Of a stretch of 64,000 nucleotides of DNA, positions 44,901-53,621 are shown in pieces. Each line of letters opens with the position of its first letter. The stretch's first letter is position 1. The DNA comes from Cyclaneusma minus (lineage: Eukaryota > Ascomycota > Leotiomycetes > Marthamycetales > Marthamycetaceae), in contig JAKZHN010000063.1 in assembly GCA_037179335.1 (NCBI GenBank), positions 23,122-87,121 of the forward strand, written 5' to 3'. The notes beneath the pieces were generated by a model. The model did no database searches, was not told the DNA's origin, and saw nothing but the letters and a program-made list of their open reading frames with translations. The position numbers and the translations under genes are program-made.

Positions 44901-47900
44901 CAACTCGCTACGGAACATCCTTCTCCGCTATATTCATCAAGTCAGTCAGAGACGAGGTTTCGTGTATTATCTCTCTCGGAGTGCCGTGCGATTCATCCTT
45001 GATATTGTGGACGAGCAGACCAAAGCAAAATCCAACAAGGCAGACTCTCCACAGCAGGACTCGGCTCCAGCGTCTCCTACTACCGTTTCTCCAGATGATC
45101 ATCAAGATACTCAAAGTGTTGAAGGGATTATCAAGGATATTCTCGCAGACGGGAAAAATACCGTTACTGCAGATGACGACGAATCAGAGCAAAACGTCAG
45201 AGTCTCGGCGGATAGTCTTAATTCGAACATCGCCGAAGACTTCACACCACAAAACAGTTACCACTTGCGTCTCATTGCACCGCAGATTCAACTTCAGTCC
45301 GAGAAGAACCCTAAGGCGGTTGTTCTGGTCACCTCAAAGTCTATGGAATTGAAGGTGGTAGAGGTGATGGACAAGGAGCGCATGTTCGATGATGTGAGTG
45401 GATTGGTACAGCGGCGATTCTCCGTGGACATGGACAGCACCCAATTCTTTGTAACCCAACAGAAGTGGTTCTCGTCACAACTTCTATCATTGTATACTGG
45501 CAACCACTATGGCACGCCAGCTGGTACTGCATGGCCGCCTTGGGTGCCATTGGAAGTCATGTTCGACTTCCGCATTGATCCTTTCGGCTTCAAACGAGTC
45601 GTGCAGAAGACATCTGCAAGTCTTCGCTATGATAAGTACAATACTCTGCGGCTGAAGTACAATGACGAAGTGACTGGAGACAAGCATCCGGCATCACCTC
45701 AGGATATGGAGAGTAGGATGGACCATCTCTGGGTAGAGTTCCCCCACATTCGTGCCATCTGCGATTCGGCGCAGTACTTTGCAATGTATGTCATTGTTCT
45801 GGATCTCCTCCTCTATAGTGAACCATTGGAAAAGGTTCGCAACGAGAGGCTCGAAAAGATCATGCTAGCGTCTGATTTTAGCGACCTCAGTGGTGCCCCT
45901 GAGATGGTAATACGGCTACAAGAGCGTATTCGGCAGCTGGACGACATCAAGACACAATTCCACATTCATTCAAAGCATCTGGACCAACAAGGATGGGAAG
46001 ATCGCGTATTACTCGACCAAGACATCAGAAGTTGTCAGGACGAACTCTTCTTTCTGATGAAGGCCATCACCACTTCGCAACGGAAACACGACAGCGCTCA
46101 ATCAAGCGGGTTGATCAAATGGATTATTTCGTCAGAGCAGATTGTGTGGCACCTGATGCGCGACAAAGGGGAGCCACTTATGGAATTCCAGCTACAAAAT
46201 GCCGAATACGATCGTACTGACAACTCGGACGGTTCACACTTCAATTTGATGCGGATCGGAAAGATCGTGGGACTGAACCTTCTTCCGGACGCTATATACC
46301 CAGAAATCATAGCTCCCTACGTTGATGGAGAAAAGGGCGTCACCAGCGACGCGAATGGAGACCAAATGCTGCGGGTGTACTGGTACATGCTGGAAGCGAT
46401 TGCCGGTATACCTGTGATGGATCACTTCGAGGTGAACCTCATCCCCATGAGGATTCAATTGGAGCGTGAGGTCGGCCAGAAATTATTCGAGTACATTTTC
46501 CCTGACAGTCGCGACAAGCCTAACGGCAAGGAAAAGAACACATCGCCATTTATGGTCAAGAATATGATGCCTGTGGATGATGAGGATGAAGAGGGCGACG
46601 AAGCGTCCTCAGCGACCACGCCCGGGGCAAACTCAATTATGACGAACTCGAATTTCCTTTCTGCAGCTGATGCAGAGAGGGTCGACGCAGTCTCAAACAC
46701 CCGAGCAGGCTCTCTAGAGCTTCGACTACGGCCCACTCTGACCTCCGAGACCAAAGCGACGACTACCAGCTCCAATTACCTCAAATCTTCTGCCCACTCC
46801 GAGCGTCCATTCCGCCTTTTCAACGCAAGCGCAAGCCGGTCTACAAGCACCGGTCCACCATCCGTCAGAGTCCCGAGTAAGAAGAGTTCCTACGAAAGCC
46901 TCCGAAGCAAGCAGTCCAGCCGGACCGGCATGAAACGCTCCACGACCATGACTTCCCTCGACCAAGTCGGCAAGCAGGCCCAGAACGACCAGAAACCCGC
47001 ACGTTTCAACATCTCCAAGTCAGGAAACAAAGGCAAAGACGCCGAAAAGCCCTCTGACGATCTGTCGACCATGATGACACGTGCTTCCAACTACATGACA
47101 CTCGCTTATGTGAAAATCCCCAGTGTGGTGTTGTGTCTGTCGTACAAAGGCAAAGGTGAGCGCAACATTGAAGACGTGCATGATTTCGTGTTCCGCCTGC
47201 CCACGCTCGAATACCGCAACAAGACGTGGTCGAATCTAGACCTCGCGAAGGCACTCAAGAAAGATGTTATCAGAGCACTCGTCTCGCATACCGGTGCGAT
47301 CATTGGGAATAAGTTCTCCAAGCACAGACCGACGACAGCGCAGCAGACCAGGCTCAGAGAACTGGCTACGAGCAGTGTTTTGTTAGCGCCTAGTAGCCAG
47401 GAGGGCAGCCATGACGGGAGCGATCATGAAAGTAATCTCACAAGCAGCCCCGTCGGTTCGCGTCGCAGCGAGCGAAGCAAGAGCAAGAGCCCTCATCGGA
47501 GCATCACCATTGCCAGCACAAGCACAGGCCGAGCTCGCAGTCCCAGCGTGAACAGCGAGCAGAGCAGCATGCTCGCATCTTCCACCGCCTCGCGCAAATA
47601 CAGCTTGTCAACTAACATGATGATGACGCCTGCGAGAGGCGAGAGACAAGGCAGCGTGAGTGGTGCGAGCCATTATCCGAAGAGCACGAGGAGTGGAAAA
47701 AGTGGGAAAAGTGGAAGGAGTGCGAGTGGGGGGCAGGAATTGGATAGGGGCCGGTTGGGGGAGGAGCTGGCGAGGTCGAGGACGAATGCTACTAATGTGA
47801 GTGTGGCGGTTACGGAGGGAGAGAATGAAAATGAGGGACAGGGGGAGGGAGTGATGGGGGGGTTGCTGGCGCATACGGTTGTTGGGCGCAAGATTGGCGC

Positions 47901-48033
47901 GAAGTTGGCGCAGAGGAGGAATGAGAGGGAGAGTTCGGTGGCTTCCGGGTCCAGTCCACTAGGGGATGATGAGGAGGCGACGAAGAAGAAGAGTCGGTTG
48001 TTGTTGGGGAAGAAGATCCTTGGTGGTGGGTAG
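38950..48033 (+). CDS. FMP27: Bridge-like lipid transfer protein Fmp27/BLTP2
   Basis: One uninterrupted ORF of 3027 residues. The N-terminus starts with a hydrophobic anchor (LSFIFGVALLAYFSSFIVFAV, about residues 6-27). A long region rich in beta-strand-forming segments follows, as expected of a tube-like lipid channel. Diagnostic motifs are AGFWDKIRLGFHSRV near residue 1400 (GFWDK domain) and WPPWVPLEVMFDFRIDPFG near residue 2195 (WPPW domain). Family members (yeast Fmp27/Ypr117w, Drosophila Hobbit, human BLTP2) sit at ER-plasma membrane contact sites and are proposed to move bulk lipid. A coiled-coil segment (RLDQLEQQAAEHKQLL) lies between the two domains. The C-terminal ~400 residues are S/R-rich and disordered, with a basic end. 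The lack of introns across 9 kb contrasts with intron-rich neighbours. Confidence 0.96.
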   Translation: MAPFNLSFIFGVALLAYFSSFIVFAVIRVLTGISIQRIGYLSLRRLAYTPRDGVLIEIRGFGINLHRPTFAQPTWMSVVLTELAVTVDLKALEGGRDSKSAEVLNGSSGNKGLGIHGNEKDATAQKRSRSRQKSSEPPRSKSWQHLTNVKNKIKRLHRRIDYIRWVDLVANNSSVTVSDVGTVQVGNFTMAVDTRRKMVDRRRMFSGHKSDQSDKRPAEWMFTVRSVLFTPDGRDSIEILDNATLNVHGLLYNELDGLRDASISLKLGRVQIPVDDISLCASRFMDLQRTYRRREHSDEGLEDFSISEMMEELDRPGSSHEEALVQTVSDSKEFVSSILRGIKEVQFAVSYVGMTKMVHSVRPAGTPIYLNASMKEIGVDLHRLDPKSAAHRMYFPPKTIAHQALVAALSIALGVDDGQGRPERLAYIPMATTTIRTTLPSKTVETVEDGSTDERNTNVLFANVVITSPSVDLDPKHLPLVLALASPKPRARKEAPSGGRHVLISRLLPKATVKLSMHEPVVRVALPAVDPDAEADDFDLLISSISSVSLDLESSHTESGELNYGLASTLRVQSNDLYYQTSSNSRFDLLEIESLEVKVNVTAEPEVRVGVSANLQTFSIHMIRPEISEGVRQIVRQLRTNVEPDKKAHPRTVRDPNFIRALPAWLVHLQFQGSDFSAEVAGVDAEISEETRGVALQLESWTAEYRAHRLEPVERKHSRRRTGSRSVTPDTVMLKSLPPSPRMRHNHPTDGRRLAVHVRGLEAFVVESAEKWEVDPFVSIPRFEVAVSTLTDQQGPVFHVHSHVRTLLFQYSLYRHYACGVAATVLKQAFVRTQADQTEADRVRAKAAQRPSFHNYLSPVSSPRDYYYEEAPDYPFATKELVTIDIKASLVQIKAQMPSDPPMMLQIYGMEAGRHRWSGPFLHAKLVRLYAEAPRMRHVWARLLSIKTLRVHLRETRRKLANGDLKEEKMVDVGSEAIRIAVPHQLVFHKISDNITNTMKAVQQLHHRFQTGTNEYILEKRPEGPKSLPKISIRSRALLFEVEDGAFEWKLGVIYKTGLVEQQQRQAREEAFQVKVRKIAEEQKGRAASRHRNRSAHQSARGRPNGAKSNMNRARSDDRVTKNRDRSPSEVRGRRYRYDPEGACGISGTTKVSVEDARQRLLILNAQSWKKAIDHQYAAQKNAMHDLRGVFWGPDRVPEEMGELENILEVPQRPALMGTLISDLHIVIDKPSFPISQLPDFMHRVGKGMPRDMQYSLLVPMYVQISMGEARMTLRDYPLPLLHVPALKPGQSPRLPAWSLKANFVVAEEFRGPESTRHVKVDIVPPNQLRHDGTSTGGGFAIDVRRTVSPVKTYSEIGVDINTDFPTRITWGASYQPAIQDMMMVFETFTKPQVDPSDRAGFWDKIRLGFHSRVNVAWTGDGAVHLVLKGTRDPYVVTGNGAGFLMCWRNDVRLSIHKDDDPKKFMTVDSGEYVLAIPDFSHQARVSQSVGSGDADSIASTDSYRQGALFRKVIMKLSGNVQWMAGLCFERDTDDGKRSFEFEPHYKVVLKEPRFTKAPPGKTYDAYRGFRSHHIHLSIAIKAPVDRDWSVTNTDPSRSYNTVHLTPRFFTHFFAWWQMFGGTMALPIRQGSLWPGVEKSSKKFGRHLSTIKYNLLLAPLFISHIYKHKDVEDYTENVTSATGIKVRLDSFMLDVHQRREFFNTTDKSKTSRGKASGMKMHQAQLDLLSADIRAVSATIAGATPEDLKRAASTSALLAQEDVQATDLSSFDIPDNDFSWIDMDDFVELGWILPSKGNPDTQIMPLAFAPRFTYFRQTDHGDHIDGDADRTSSFGNEPTHYCIMSKDDDPRRVQCDLIQDRLDQLEQQAAEHKQLLGEVEMNVIKDNGKTASLKQKLEQMKRHDDVLRDKKVFLESMLHRMALRVHTDDRRAVPDGDADRDSDGEVPRPKECDKDTEGIDSNPAKDFASDFSNRFVIHNMQMKWNNSLRNILLRYIHQVSQRRGFVYYLSRSAVRFILDIVDEQTKAKSNKADSPQQDSAPASPTTVSPDDHQDTQSVEGIIKDILADGKNTVTADDDESEQNVRVSADSLNSNIAEDFTPQNSYHLRLIAPQIQLQSEKNPKAVVLVTSKSMELKVVEVMDKERMFDDVSGLVQRRFSVDMDSTQFFVTQQKWFSSQLLSLYTGNHYGTPAGTAWPPWVPLEVMFDFRIDPFGFKRVVQKTSASLRYDKYNTLRLKYNDEVTGDKHPASPQDMESRMDHLWVEFPHIRAICDSAQYFAMYVIVLDLLLYSEPLEKVRNERLEKIMLASDFSDLSGAPEMVIRLQERIRQLDDIKTQFHIHSKHLDQQGWEDRVLLDQDIRSCQDELFFLMKAITTSQRKHDSAQSSGLIKWIISSEQIVWHLMRDKGEPLMEFQLQNAEYDRTDNSDGSHFNLMRIGKIVGLNLLPDAIYPEIIAPYVDGEKGVTSDANGDQMLRVYWYMLEAIAGIPVMDHFEVNLIPMRIQLEREVGQKLFEYIFPDSRDKPNGKEKNTSPFMVKNMMPVDDEDEEGDEASSATTPGANSIMTNSNFLSAADAERVDAVSNTRAGSLELRLRPTLTSETKATTTSSNYLKSSAHSERPFRLFNASASRSTSTGPPSVRVPSKKSSYESLRSKQSSRTGMKRSTTMTSLDQVGKQAQNDQKPARFNISKSGNKGKDAEKPSDDLSTMMTRASNYMTLAYVKIPSVVLCLSYKGKGERNIEDVHDFVFRLPTLEYRNKTWSNLDLAKALKKDVIRALVSHTGAIIGNKFSKHRPTTAQQTRLRELATSSVLLAPSSQEGSHDGSDHESNLTSSPVGSRRSERSKSKSPHRSITIASTSTGRARSPSVNSEQSSMLASSTASRKYSLSTNMMMTPARGERQGSVSGASHYPKSTRSGKSGKSGRSASGGQELDRGRLGEELARSRTNATNVSVAVTEGENENEGQGEGVMGGLLAHTVVGRKIGAKLAQRRNERESSVASGSSPLGDDEEATKKKSRLLLGKKILGGG

Positions 48034-49644
48034 GATCGGGTAGGTTTGCGGTGTGCTATAGCGTATCACAGAGGGGGCGGGTGCACAGGACCGATGATTC
48101 CTTGGGTTCGTGTGGTTGTATTCGTGGTTATTGCTCTTGCATTTCCAGGGTATAGGATAGGATGGGCGGCTCTCTCTCTCCGCGGTGGGTCATGGAAAGG
48201 GGGCTGTATCTGTACATATGGTCCGGCGTTTCCAGGTAGATCTTGGGTAGAGGGGTCAGGAAAAGGGAGATCTGCATATAGCGGGTTTGAGTTGTAAGTT
48301 TGGAGATTAGAATAGTAATCGCTTAGAGCATAGCTATTAGCTAGCGGTTTTTAATGCCACGATATGTCAATCACAGAAGCCTTCATTGACTTGGTTTCGA
48401 GTGAGATACATGGCCGTTGCTACTTCGACTTGAGCTATGGCCTTGTGTGCGCCTGTTGCGGCCAGAGTCGATCAAGCTGGTCAAGCCGATTGGGAGGGAG
48501 CCGGATGTTTCTTGGTACTGGTTGACTCTGTGGCCAGGCTGCCGTTTTCCAAGATTCGCGGGTCCCTCCTGAGGGGTCTCACGTGATCTCTGACTCCTGG
48601 GGAGTTTTGTTGCACATCGACTGAGCGGGGTAGAAAAATTCGATTTTGAAAAGTGGGTTCTGGGATTTTCAAATGGGATAGTCTAATAGAGCAAGAAATT
48701 CCCAGCAAATTGGTGTATAACACGATTAGGTTCGGACATGGGAGAGTTGTGTATAAGATGATTTAAAATACAGCTTACTTGGCAATTTAGTATCAAGTTA
48801 TAGGCTTCTGAGTACTGAGGTCTGAGAGTTGCAAGATTGGTGAGTGTTGTGGAAATGACAGAGCTCTGTTGACTTGACGGAGTCCTACCGACTTGACTGA
48901 GAATCGTTGCGGTTTAGCGAGGCTCACATAACTTGGGCTCCAGGCAGTTTTGTTGCACGTCGACGGCGCGGGGTAGAAAATTCCGTTTTTGAAAACAGAC
49001 TTCTAGGATTTCTAAATGGGATAGTCTAGTAGAGCTGGAAATTCCGAGCAAATGGATGTGTAACAGTCCTGGGCTTGGGAATAAGCAGCTTGTGTATAAC
49101 TGATTTAAAAGGGAGACGCCCTTTATTTCAAAATCCTGTCTCATGCTGTGGAAAATCTGGGCGGTGAGGGTTGTTTAAAATGACAGAGTATTGCGGTGTC
49201 GACAAAGAATCCCATGGTCAGGGAAAAGGGAGTGGAGATGTCATGGGACGTCTGGCCCTGACCCTTTCGGCCAACTGCTCGTTACCTGCAGGTCATCTAA
49301 GTTACTTATCGGGTTGTCTAATTCTGATAGAATCATAGTCGTGTGGCGAGTGGCAACGGCCGAGCTGTCTTGGAGCATCTCATTCAATTTGCAAAATTAG
49401 GCTAATCCCAGGCTATTTTTACAGCGCTCGAGCAGATCGCAGTCCTTTCTCCATACAACAGCCACAGTTTTCTTTCCCGAGTCCCGGCGCTGTCTTCCCA
49501 TGATCATCTATCTAGCCGGTAAGCTATCAAGTTAACCCTATTCAACCCCTTTGCATCCCCCATCCCGCCCTCATATTCCACAGACCACCCCGTTTCGTGC
49601 CTCGCCGCTCACTCACTACGCCCAGCCACTCGGCACCTCGCCTC
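48034..49644. other. Intergenic region with duplicated sequence
   Basis: Past the FMP27 stop the sequence has no supported gene. Two copies of a ~175-bp repeat lie at 48594-48770 and 48938-49110. The rest is the 3' flanks of FMP27 and the esterase gene. Confidence 0.45.
48594..49110. repeat. Two direct copies of a ~175-bp sequence
   Basis: Copies at 48594-48770 and 48938-49110 share long blocks (GTTTTGTTGCAC, GCGGGGTAGAAAA, AAATGGGATAGTCTA, GTGTATAA...GATTTAAAA) in the same order. On the minus strand both read a similar peptide (LLGIS-S-RLSHL, FLPR-VDVQQN), but neither frame has gene support. It is probably a local duplication or two copies of a dispersed repeat. Confidence 0.75.
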
Positions 49645-50913
49645 CTAACCAAGCACATGCCTCTCAAAAAACTCCACAATCAATCCCGTGGCATTAAAGC
49701 TCGCCACACTACTCCCACTCTTACTATTATCATCATTGCTCACCGTACTCGGCCAATCATGATGAATTACACTGTCAAACACCAAACTAAGTTCTCCTCC
49801 CGTCCCACTCCCTTGCTCGCTATAAACTTCCTCACCAAAAATATACACAACGGTATCAGAATCTTCTGCGCCGTTTGTGCCATTACTTTGATACATTCCC
49901 GCACCCGGATATTCACTCAAAGGGATTGTGATGTTAGAAGTACCAAGGCCGTCGCGAGTAGCCCAGGAAGTGATCCAGTGCGGGATGCTGGGTAAGCATT
50001 GGTGGCGCTTGGCTTCACCGTCATAAGGGATCGTGGTGTCCAGCCCGCCGTGGAAGGCGAGGATTGGAAGGTTGGTGCGGGAGGGTGTGCAGTTGAAGGC
50101 GACTGTGTCGGGAACACAGACGGACTTGCCGGAGGACGAGGTGGTGCTGTTTGGTGTGTAGTAGGCGCCGGAGACGGGGGCGAAGGCGGCGATGAGGGAG
50201 GAGGTGGAGGGTGTGCAGGCGAGGAGGTTGACCATGCCGCCGCCGTCGGATTTGCCGGTTGCGTACTGGGTAGAGGTTAATATGGGGGGTGATGAAATGG
50301 CTGGGGAGAGCTGTTGCTGTTAATAGGTAGTGGGGGGGATTGTTGTGTACTTACGATGCGGGAGGAATTAACGGAGTAGTCGGTAGAGAGTGTGGTGATT
50401 AGATCTTGGGTGAATTGCACATCATCTGTGTCGTTGTAGCCAGGGACGTTTTGCCAAAAGTTCTAGAGTAATGTTAATCGGCGTTCATGTTATCTCTTTA
50501 TTCTAGTGTGGTTCTTTTGCTCTCTCCTCTGCTCTTGGATAAGGTATTTAGAAAAGGAAATTACTTACATCGATGCCCTGAGGATACACAGCGAGTGCAA
50601 AATCATTGAACTCGGGATTGGACAGCTGAGAGAGGTTAAGCTGGTCCGCGGCCGTCTGAGTGCCGCCATGGAAGGAAAAAAAGATTGGCACTGCTGAGGA
50701 AGCATCGTATGTCGATGGTACGGTCACTAGATAGGTGCGGTTGACGCTGCTGGTGATGATGGAGCAATTGCAGGTATTGTCGGGGAATTCGTCTGTTGGC
50801 AGAGCCTCTGTGCAGTATGGTTTCTCTGAACACAGCGTGGACTGAGAAATCACGACGCCAAAAGTGCTGCAGAGAAGTAGTGGTAAGGAGACGGAGGTGA
50901 TGAATCGCTTCAT
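49645..50913 (-). CDS. Secreted CE1-family esterase (feruloyl esterase/PHB depolymerase type)
   Basis: The model is complement(join(49645..50265,50355..50462,50569..50913)), 357 residues. Introns of 89 and 106 nt have GTAAGT donors with ACCCAG and TCTAG acceptors, both in phase 0. A signal peptide is clear (MKRFITSVSLPLLLCSTFGV, cleavage near residue 23). The fold is an alpha/beta hydrolase of CE1/LpqC type: SFHGGTQTA near the start, nucleophile elbow TGKSDGGGM (Ser157), the acid in FHGGLDTTIPYDG (Asp227), and HHDWP (His319 or His320). Several N-x-S/T sites suggest N-glycosylation. Likely activity is release of hydroxycinnamic acids from plant cell wall, as in FaeD-like enzymes; polyester cleavage is the alternative. 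All catalytic residues are present. No carbohydrate-binding module is seen. Confidence 0.92.
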
Positions 50914-51463
50914 TTTGGCGGAGGACAGAGGGAAGTAAAGATACGAGGCTCCGGCGGTGCCCTTGAAGGAGGGCTTGGGAAATTGGCGGAGGGCTTCATA
51001 TTTGTACTGTGTGACTTCACAGCTGAAGGTGGATCACTTGCAGCTGAAGGCGGGACATTCCTTGTGCAAGAGAGAAACCAGACTGGCAGACGTTCTTTCG
51101 CTTTTCAGCCACCCCCCCGTATTGTGAACATCTCGTATTGATTTCAAACGAGTTGGAGCCATCTAGTGGAAAGAAAAGGCGAGGAGTCCGGAACTGTGCC
51201 GCAGGATTGCAGGCAAAAATAGAAATCATGAGATGGGGGCCAAATGGCAGATCTGCATATCTGGGAGATCTCCGAAGGCTAGGGAATGTTCCGAGGCTGA
51301 AAAGCTGTTCATTGGGAGATTGGCTTTGCAACTTACGTCTTAGAAGTTGAATATAAACGCACGGTCTAGCATCGCTGTTTTTTGGTGTGTGCAGCGTGCT
51401 TCGCTAAATCCTGTGGATGGAAAGGTAAGTGTTTTCCAGGTAAGTGTTCCTCCCGCTTTTACT
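50914..51463. other. Intergenic region upstream of the esterase
   Basis: This contains the esterase promoter and leader. ORFs at 51138-51350 and 51017-51331 are not supported. Nothing else is recognised. Confidence 0.4.
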
Positions 51464-51890
51464 ATGGCACATCCACCGGACAGACCTGCATCGGGGGCTT
51501 CTGGAGGCGCCACAGAGCTTGGCATCAAGACCTACCTCGATGCTCGGGTCAAAGAGGTAAACCCGAATATTCCTTCGCTGACGGTGAAGGGCGGACAGAA
51601 GCTAGAAGCAAAGCGTTCCGGAACTCGTGGAGCTAATCACCATTCCACGGAACAATCATTGGCTTAGACCAGATGGTACCATTCTCTCCTATGTCCTCGA
51701 AGGAGTCAATGAGAAGCTTATCGACTCGGTATTCACATGCAACGTCAGAATGGAAGACGGCATAAACCAAAAGATAGGCACGAACACGGAGGTCCCTGAA
51801 GCGTTCAAGGCATGGGATCCGCGAATCGATAAGATACTAGATTTTGTGGACTCTGCTGTCGACCTTTTTCGTCCTACTGTATGGAGGTAA
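51464..51890 (+). pseudogene. Remnant of a FAD-dependent monooxygenase
   Basis: Two short blocks in different frames resemble parts of salicylate-hydroxylase-type flavoprotein monooxygenases. The first (about 51515-51610) reads ELGIKTYLDARVKEVN and GGQKLEA, like the strand-turn before the ADLVIGADG motif. The second (51627-51890) reads WLRPDGTILSYVLEG and PEAFKAWDPRIDKIL, like the C-terminal GWDPR region. The N-terminal GxGxxG Rossmann motif, the ADLVIGADG motif and the catalytic C-terminus are missing, and the frame shifts between 51610 and 51627. It is a decayed internal fragment. It lies about 1.1 kb from the AT-rich block. Confidence 0.6.
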
Positions 51891-52980
51891 CAGTGCTGAT
51901 GCAAGCAGCAAGGGAATCGCGGAACAAACGATGAGAGGACGAACAACAATATCCGTTATATAACGGCTAATAATATATGATATGCATACCGGGAGTATCA
52001 TATGTGGTGGGAAAATGTAACATTCGAATAGTATATGTCGAAGCAAAGCATTGCATGGTAGGTTGTAATTGAGGGTATTGAAAACACCTATCCTCCCCAC
52101 CCTTCTTCTCCTGAGAAGGGGTAGGAGAGGCGGATTCAATACGCTCAATTAGTCTTGTAAAAGTCTCCAACTCCAGCTTGCCGGCCAGACGATCGGTGAA
52201 GCGGCCTCAGCCACGAGCGACTCGCAACTCGGCAGAAAGACTATCAAGGAAAAGAGCGGCAGACTCACCATCACGTGCCCCTGAGGGTTGTCCCGATCAT
52301 CGATGGGCTGATCGCAGGATTAAGCGCCTGTCAAAACTGGGATCAATCGATTCCCGCGCGGCTGTTCGCCAATTAATGGCAGGCAGACTCGATGGCCGCC
52401 ACACAAATATCAGATGAAGTCCCGTGCTGTTCCCAGAATAATGTTAGTTCAGGAGTCAACGCCTCAACTCAAACTGCTGAGCCTCTTGGGAGCGTCCATT
52501 GCCGGCGGTAGCGTACACAAGTGTTGAGCCTCTGACGGCGGCCGCGCTCCCCGAGTCGGTGAGTCCGTGGTCTGGAGGCGCCTGAATAGTTCGGTTCAGG
52601 CGTCATCAAGCGTCGCTTTAGGCTTTGCTGTGCGGCGTGCCCATGGAAGCGGATCGAGGCTCAATTCCACTTGGAGCGGTGGCCGGGCCAGCGAGAGGCA
52701 ATTTTGCTGAACCAGAATGTCGGTGCTCCATGACGGACACACTACTTTTCCACGGCAACAGGTACATGACCACCAAGTACCGTGACATCAGGCAAGACTG
52801 GACTTGAAGACGCTGAACCATTTTTTCAAGAGCACAGATTGCGTGAGGCCGAGGGAGTGAGCGATGTGACGTAGAGAGGCGTCGGTGTCAGCATCTTAAT
52901 GAAAGATCTGATCTCGTTGAGCCGAGCGGGAATCGGAGGCCTACAAGGAAGCCGGAAGCGTGACAAGTGTTGAATGAAAT
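51891..52980. other. Ordinary-composition DNA before the AT-rich block
   Basis: Small ORFs (52178-52417 and 52625-52807, +) carry no motif I recognise. The stretch may be decayed coding or transposon sequence. I looked for a tRNA B-box near 52650 and did not find a convincing cloverleaf. Confidence 0.35.
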
Positions 52981-53613
52981 CCGTTTTCGGACTTTTAGTT
53001 AAAGAATTAATTAAAATAAAGAAACTAGCTGCATGCGGAAAGTTATTGATGCATTTGGACATTTAGAATATTTTTTGTTTTAATTAATTATATATAGAAG
53101 CTAGAGTAATTTAACTTTATAGCTAAGGTTAATATAATTGAAGTATTTAATTTTTTTTATAATTAGTCAGCTATAATTTTAATAGATTATAAGCCCGGTT
53201 TTGCTTAAAAACCTAATTTATAAAATTAATTATAAATTTTTATATATATTTAAAAAAAAAATTAGAAAGTAAAATTAATTATATATAATTTTTAGAATTT
53301 AAAAGGCTTAAAAATCAATTAAAATATTTGAATCTATAAATATTTTATTATGCTGCTAAAATAATATTTTGATTTTTATTATATATGGATTTTTAAAATA
53401 TTTTAATTATATTTTAAAATACTTGAACTAAATAAATTGAATATATTATAAAAATATTGCAAAGAATAAAAAATTGAATTAAAAAAATAAGAAATTTGTC
53501 AAAATAGCTATTTAAAGCGCAAATTTTTTAAGAATATTTCTTTTTAAAGGAATAATTAATTATGCTTTTTAAAAAGCCAAAATATATATAATTTTATAAT
53601 ATACTAATTTATA

Positions 53614-53621
53614 GTATTGCT
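53614..53621. repeat. Left 8-bp target duplication (GTATTGCT)
   Basis: This directly abuts the left terminal inverted repeat and matches the right copy GCATTGCT at 57551-57558 except for one C/T transition. Confidence 0.75.

Noticed and set aside
52620..52830. Possible tRNA because of a GATCGAGGCTCAATTCC segment
   Set aside because: It resembles a B-box only partly, and I could not fold acceptor and anticodon stems around it.
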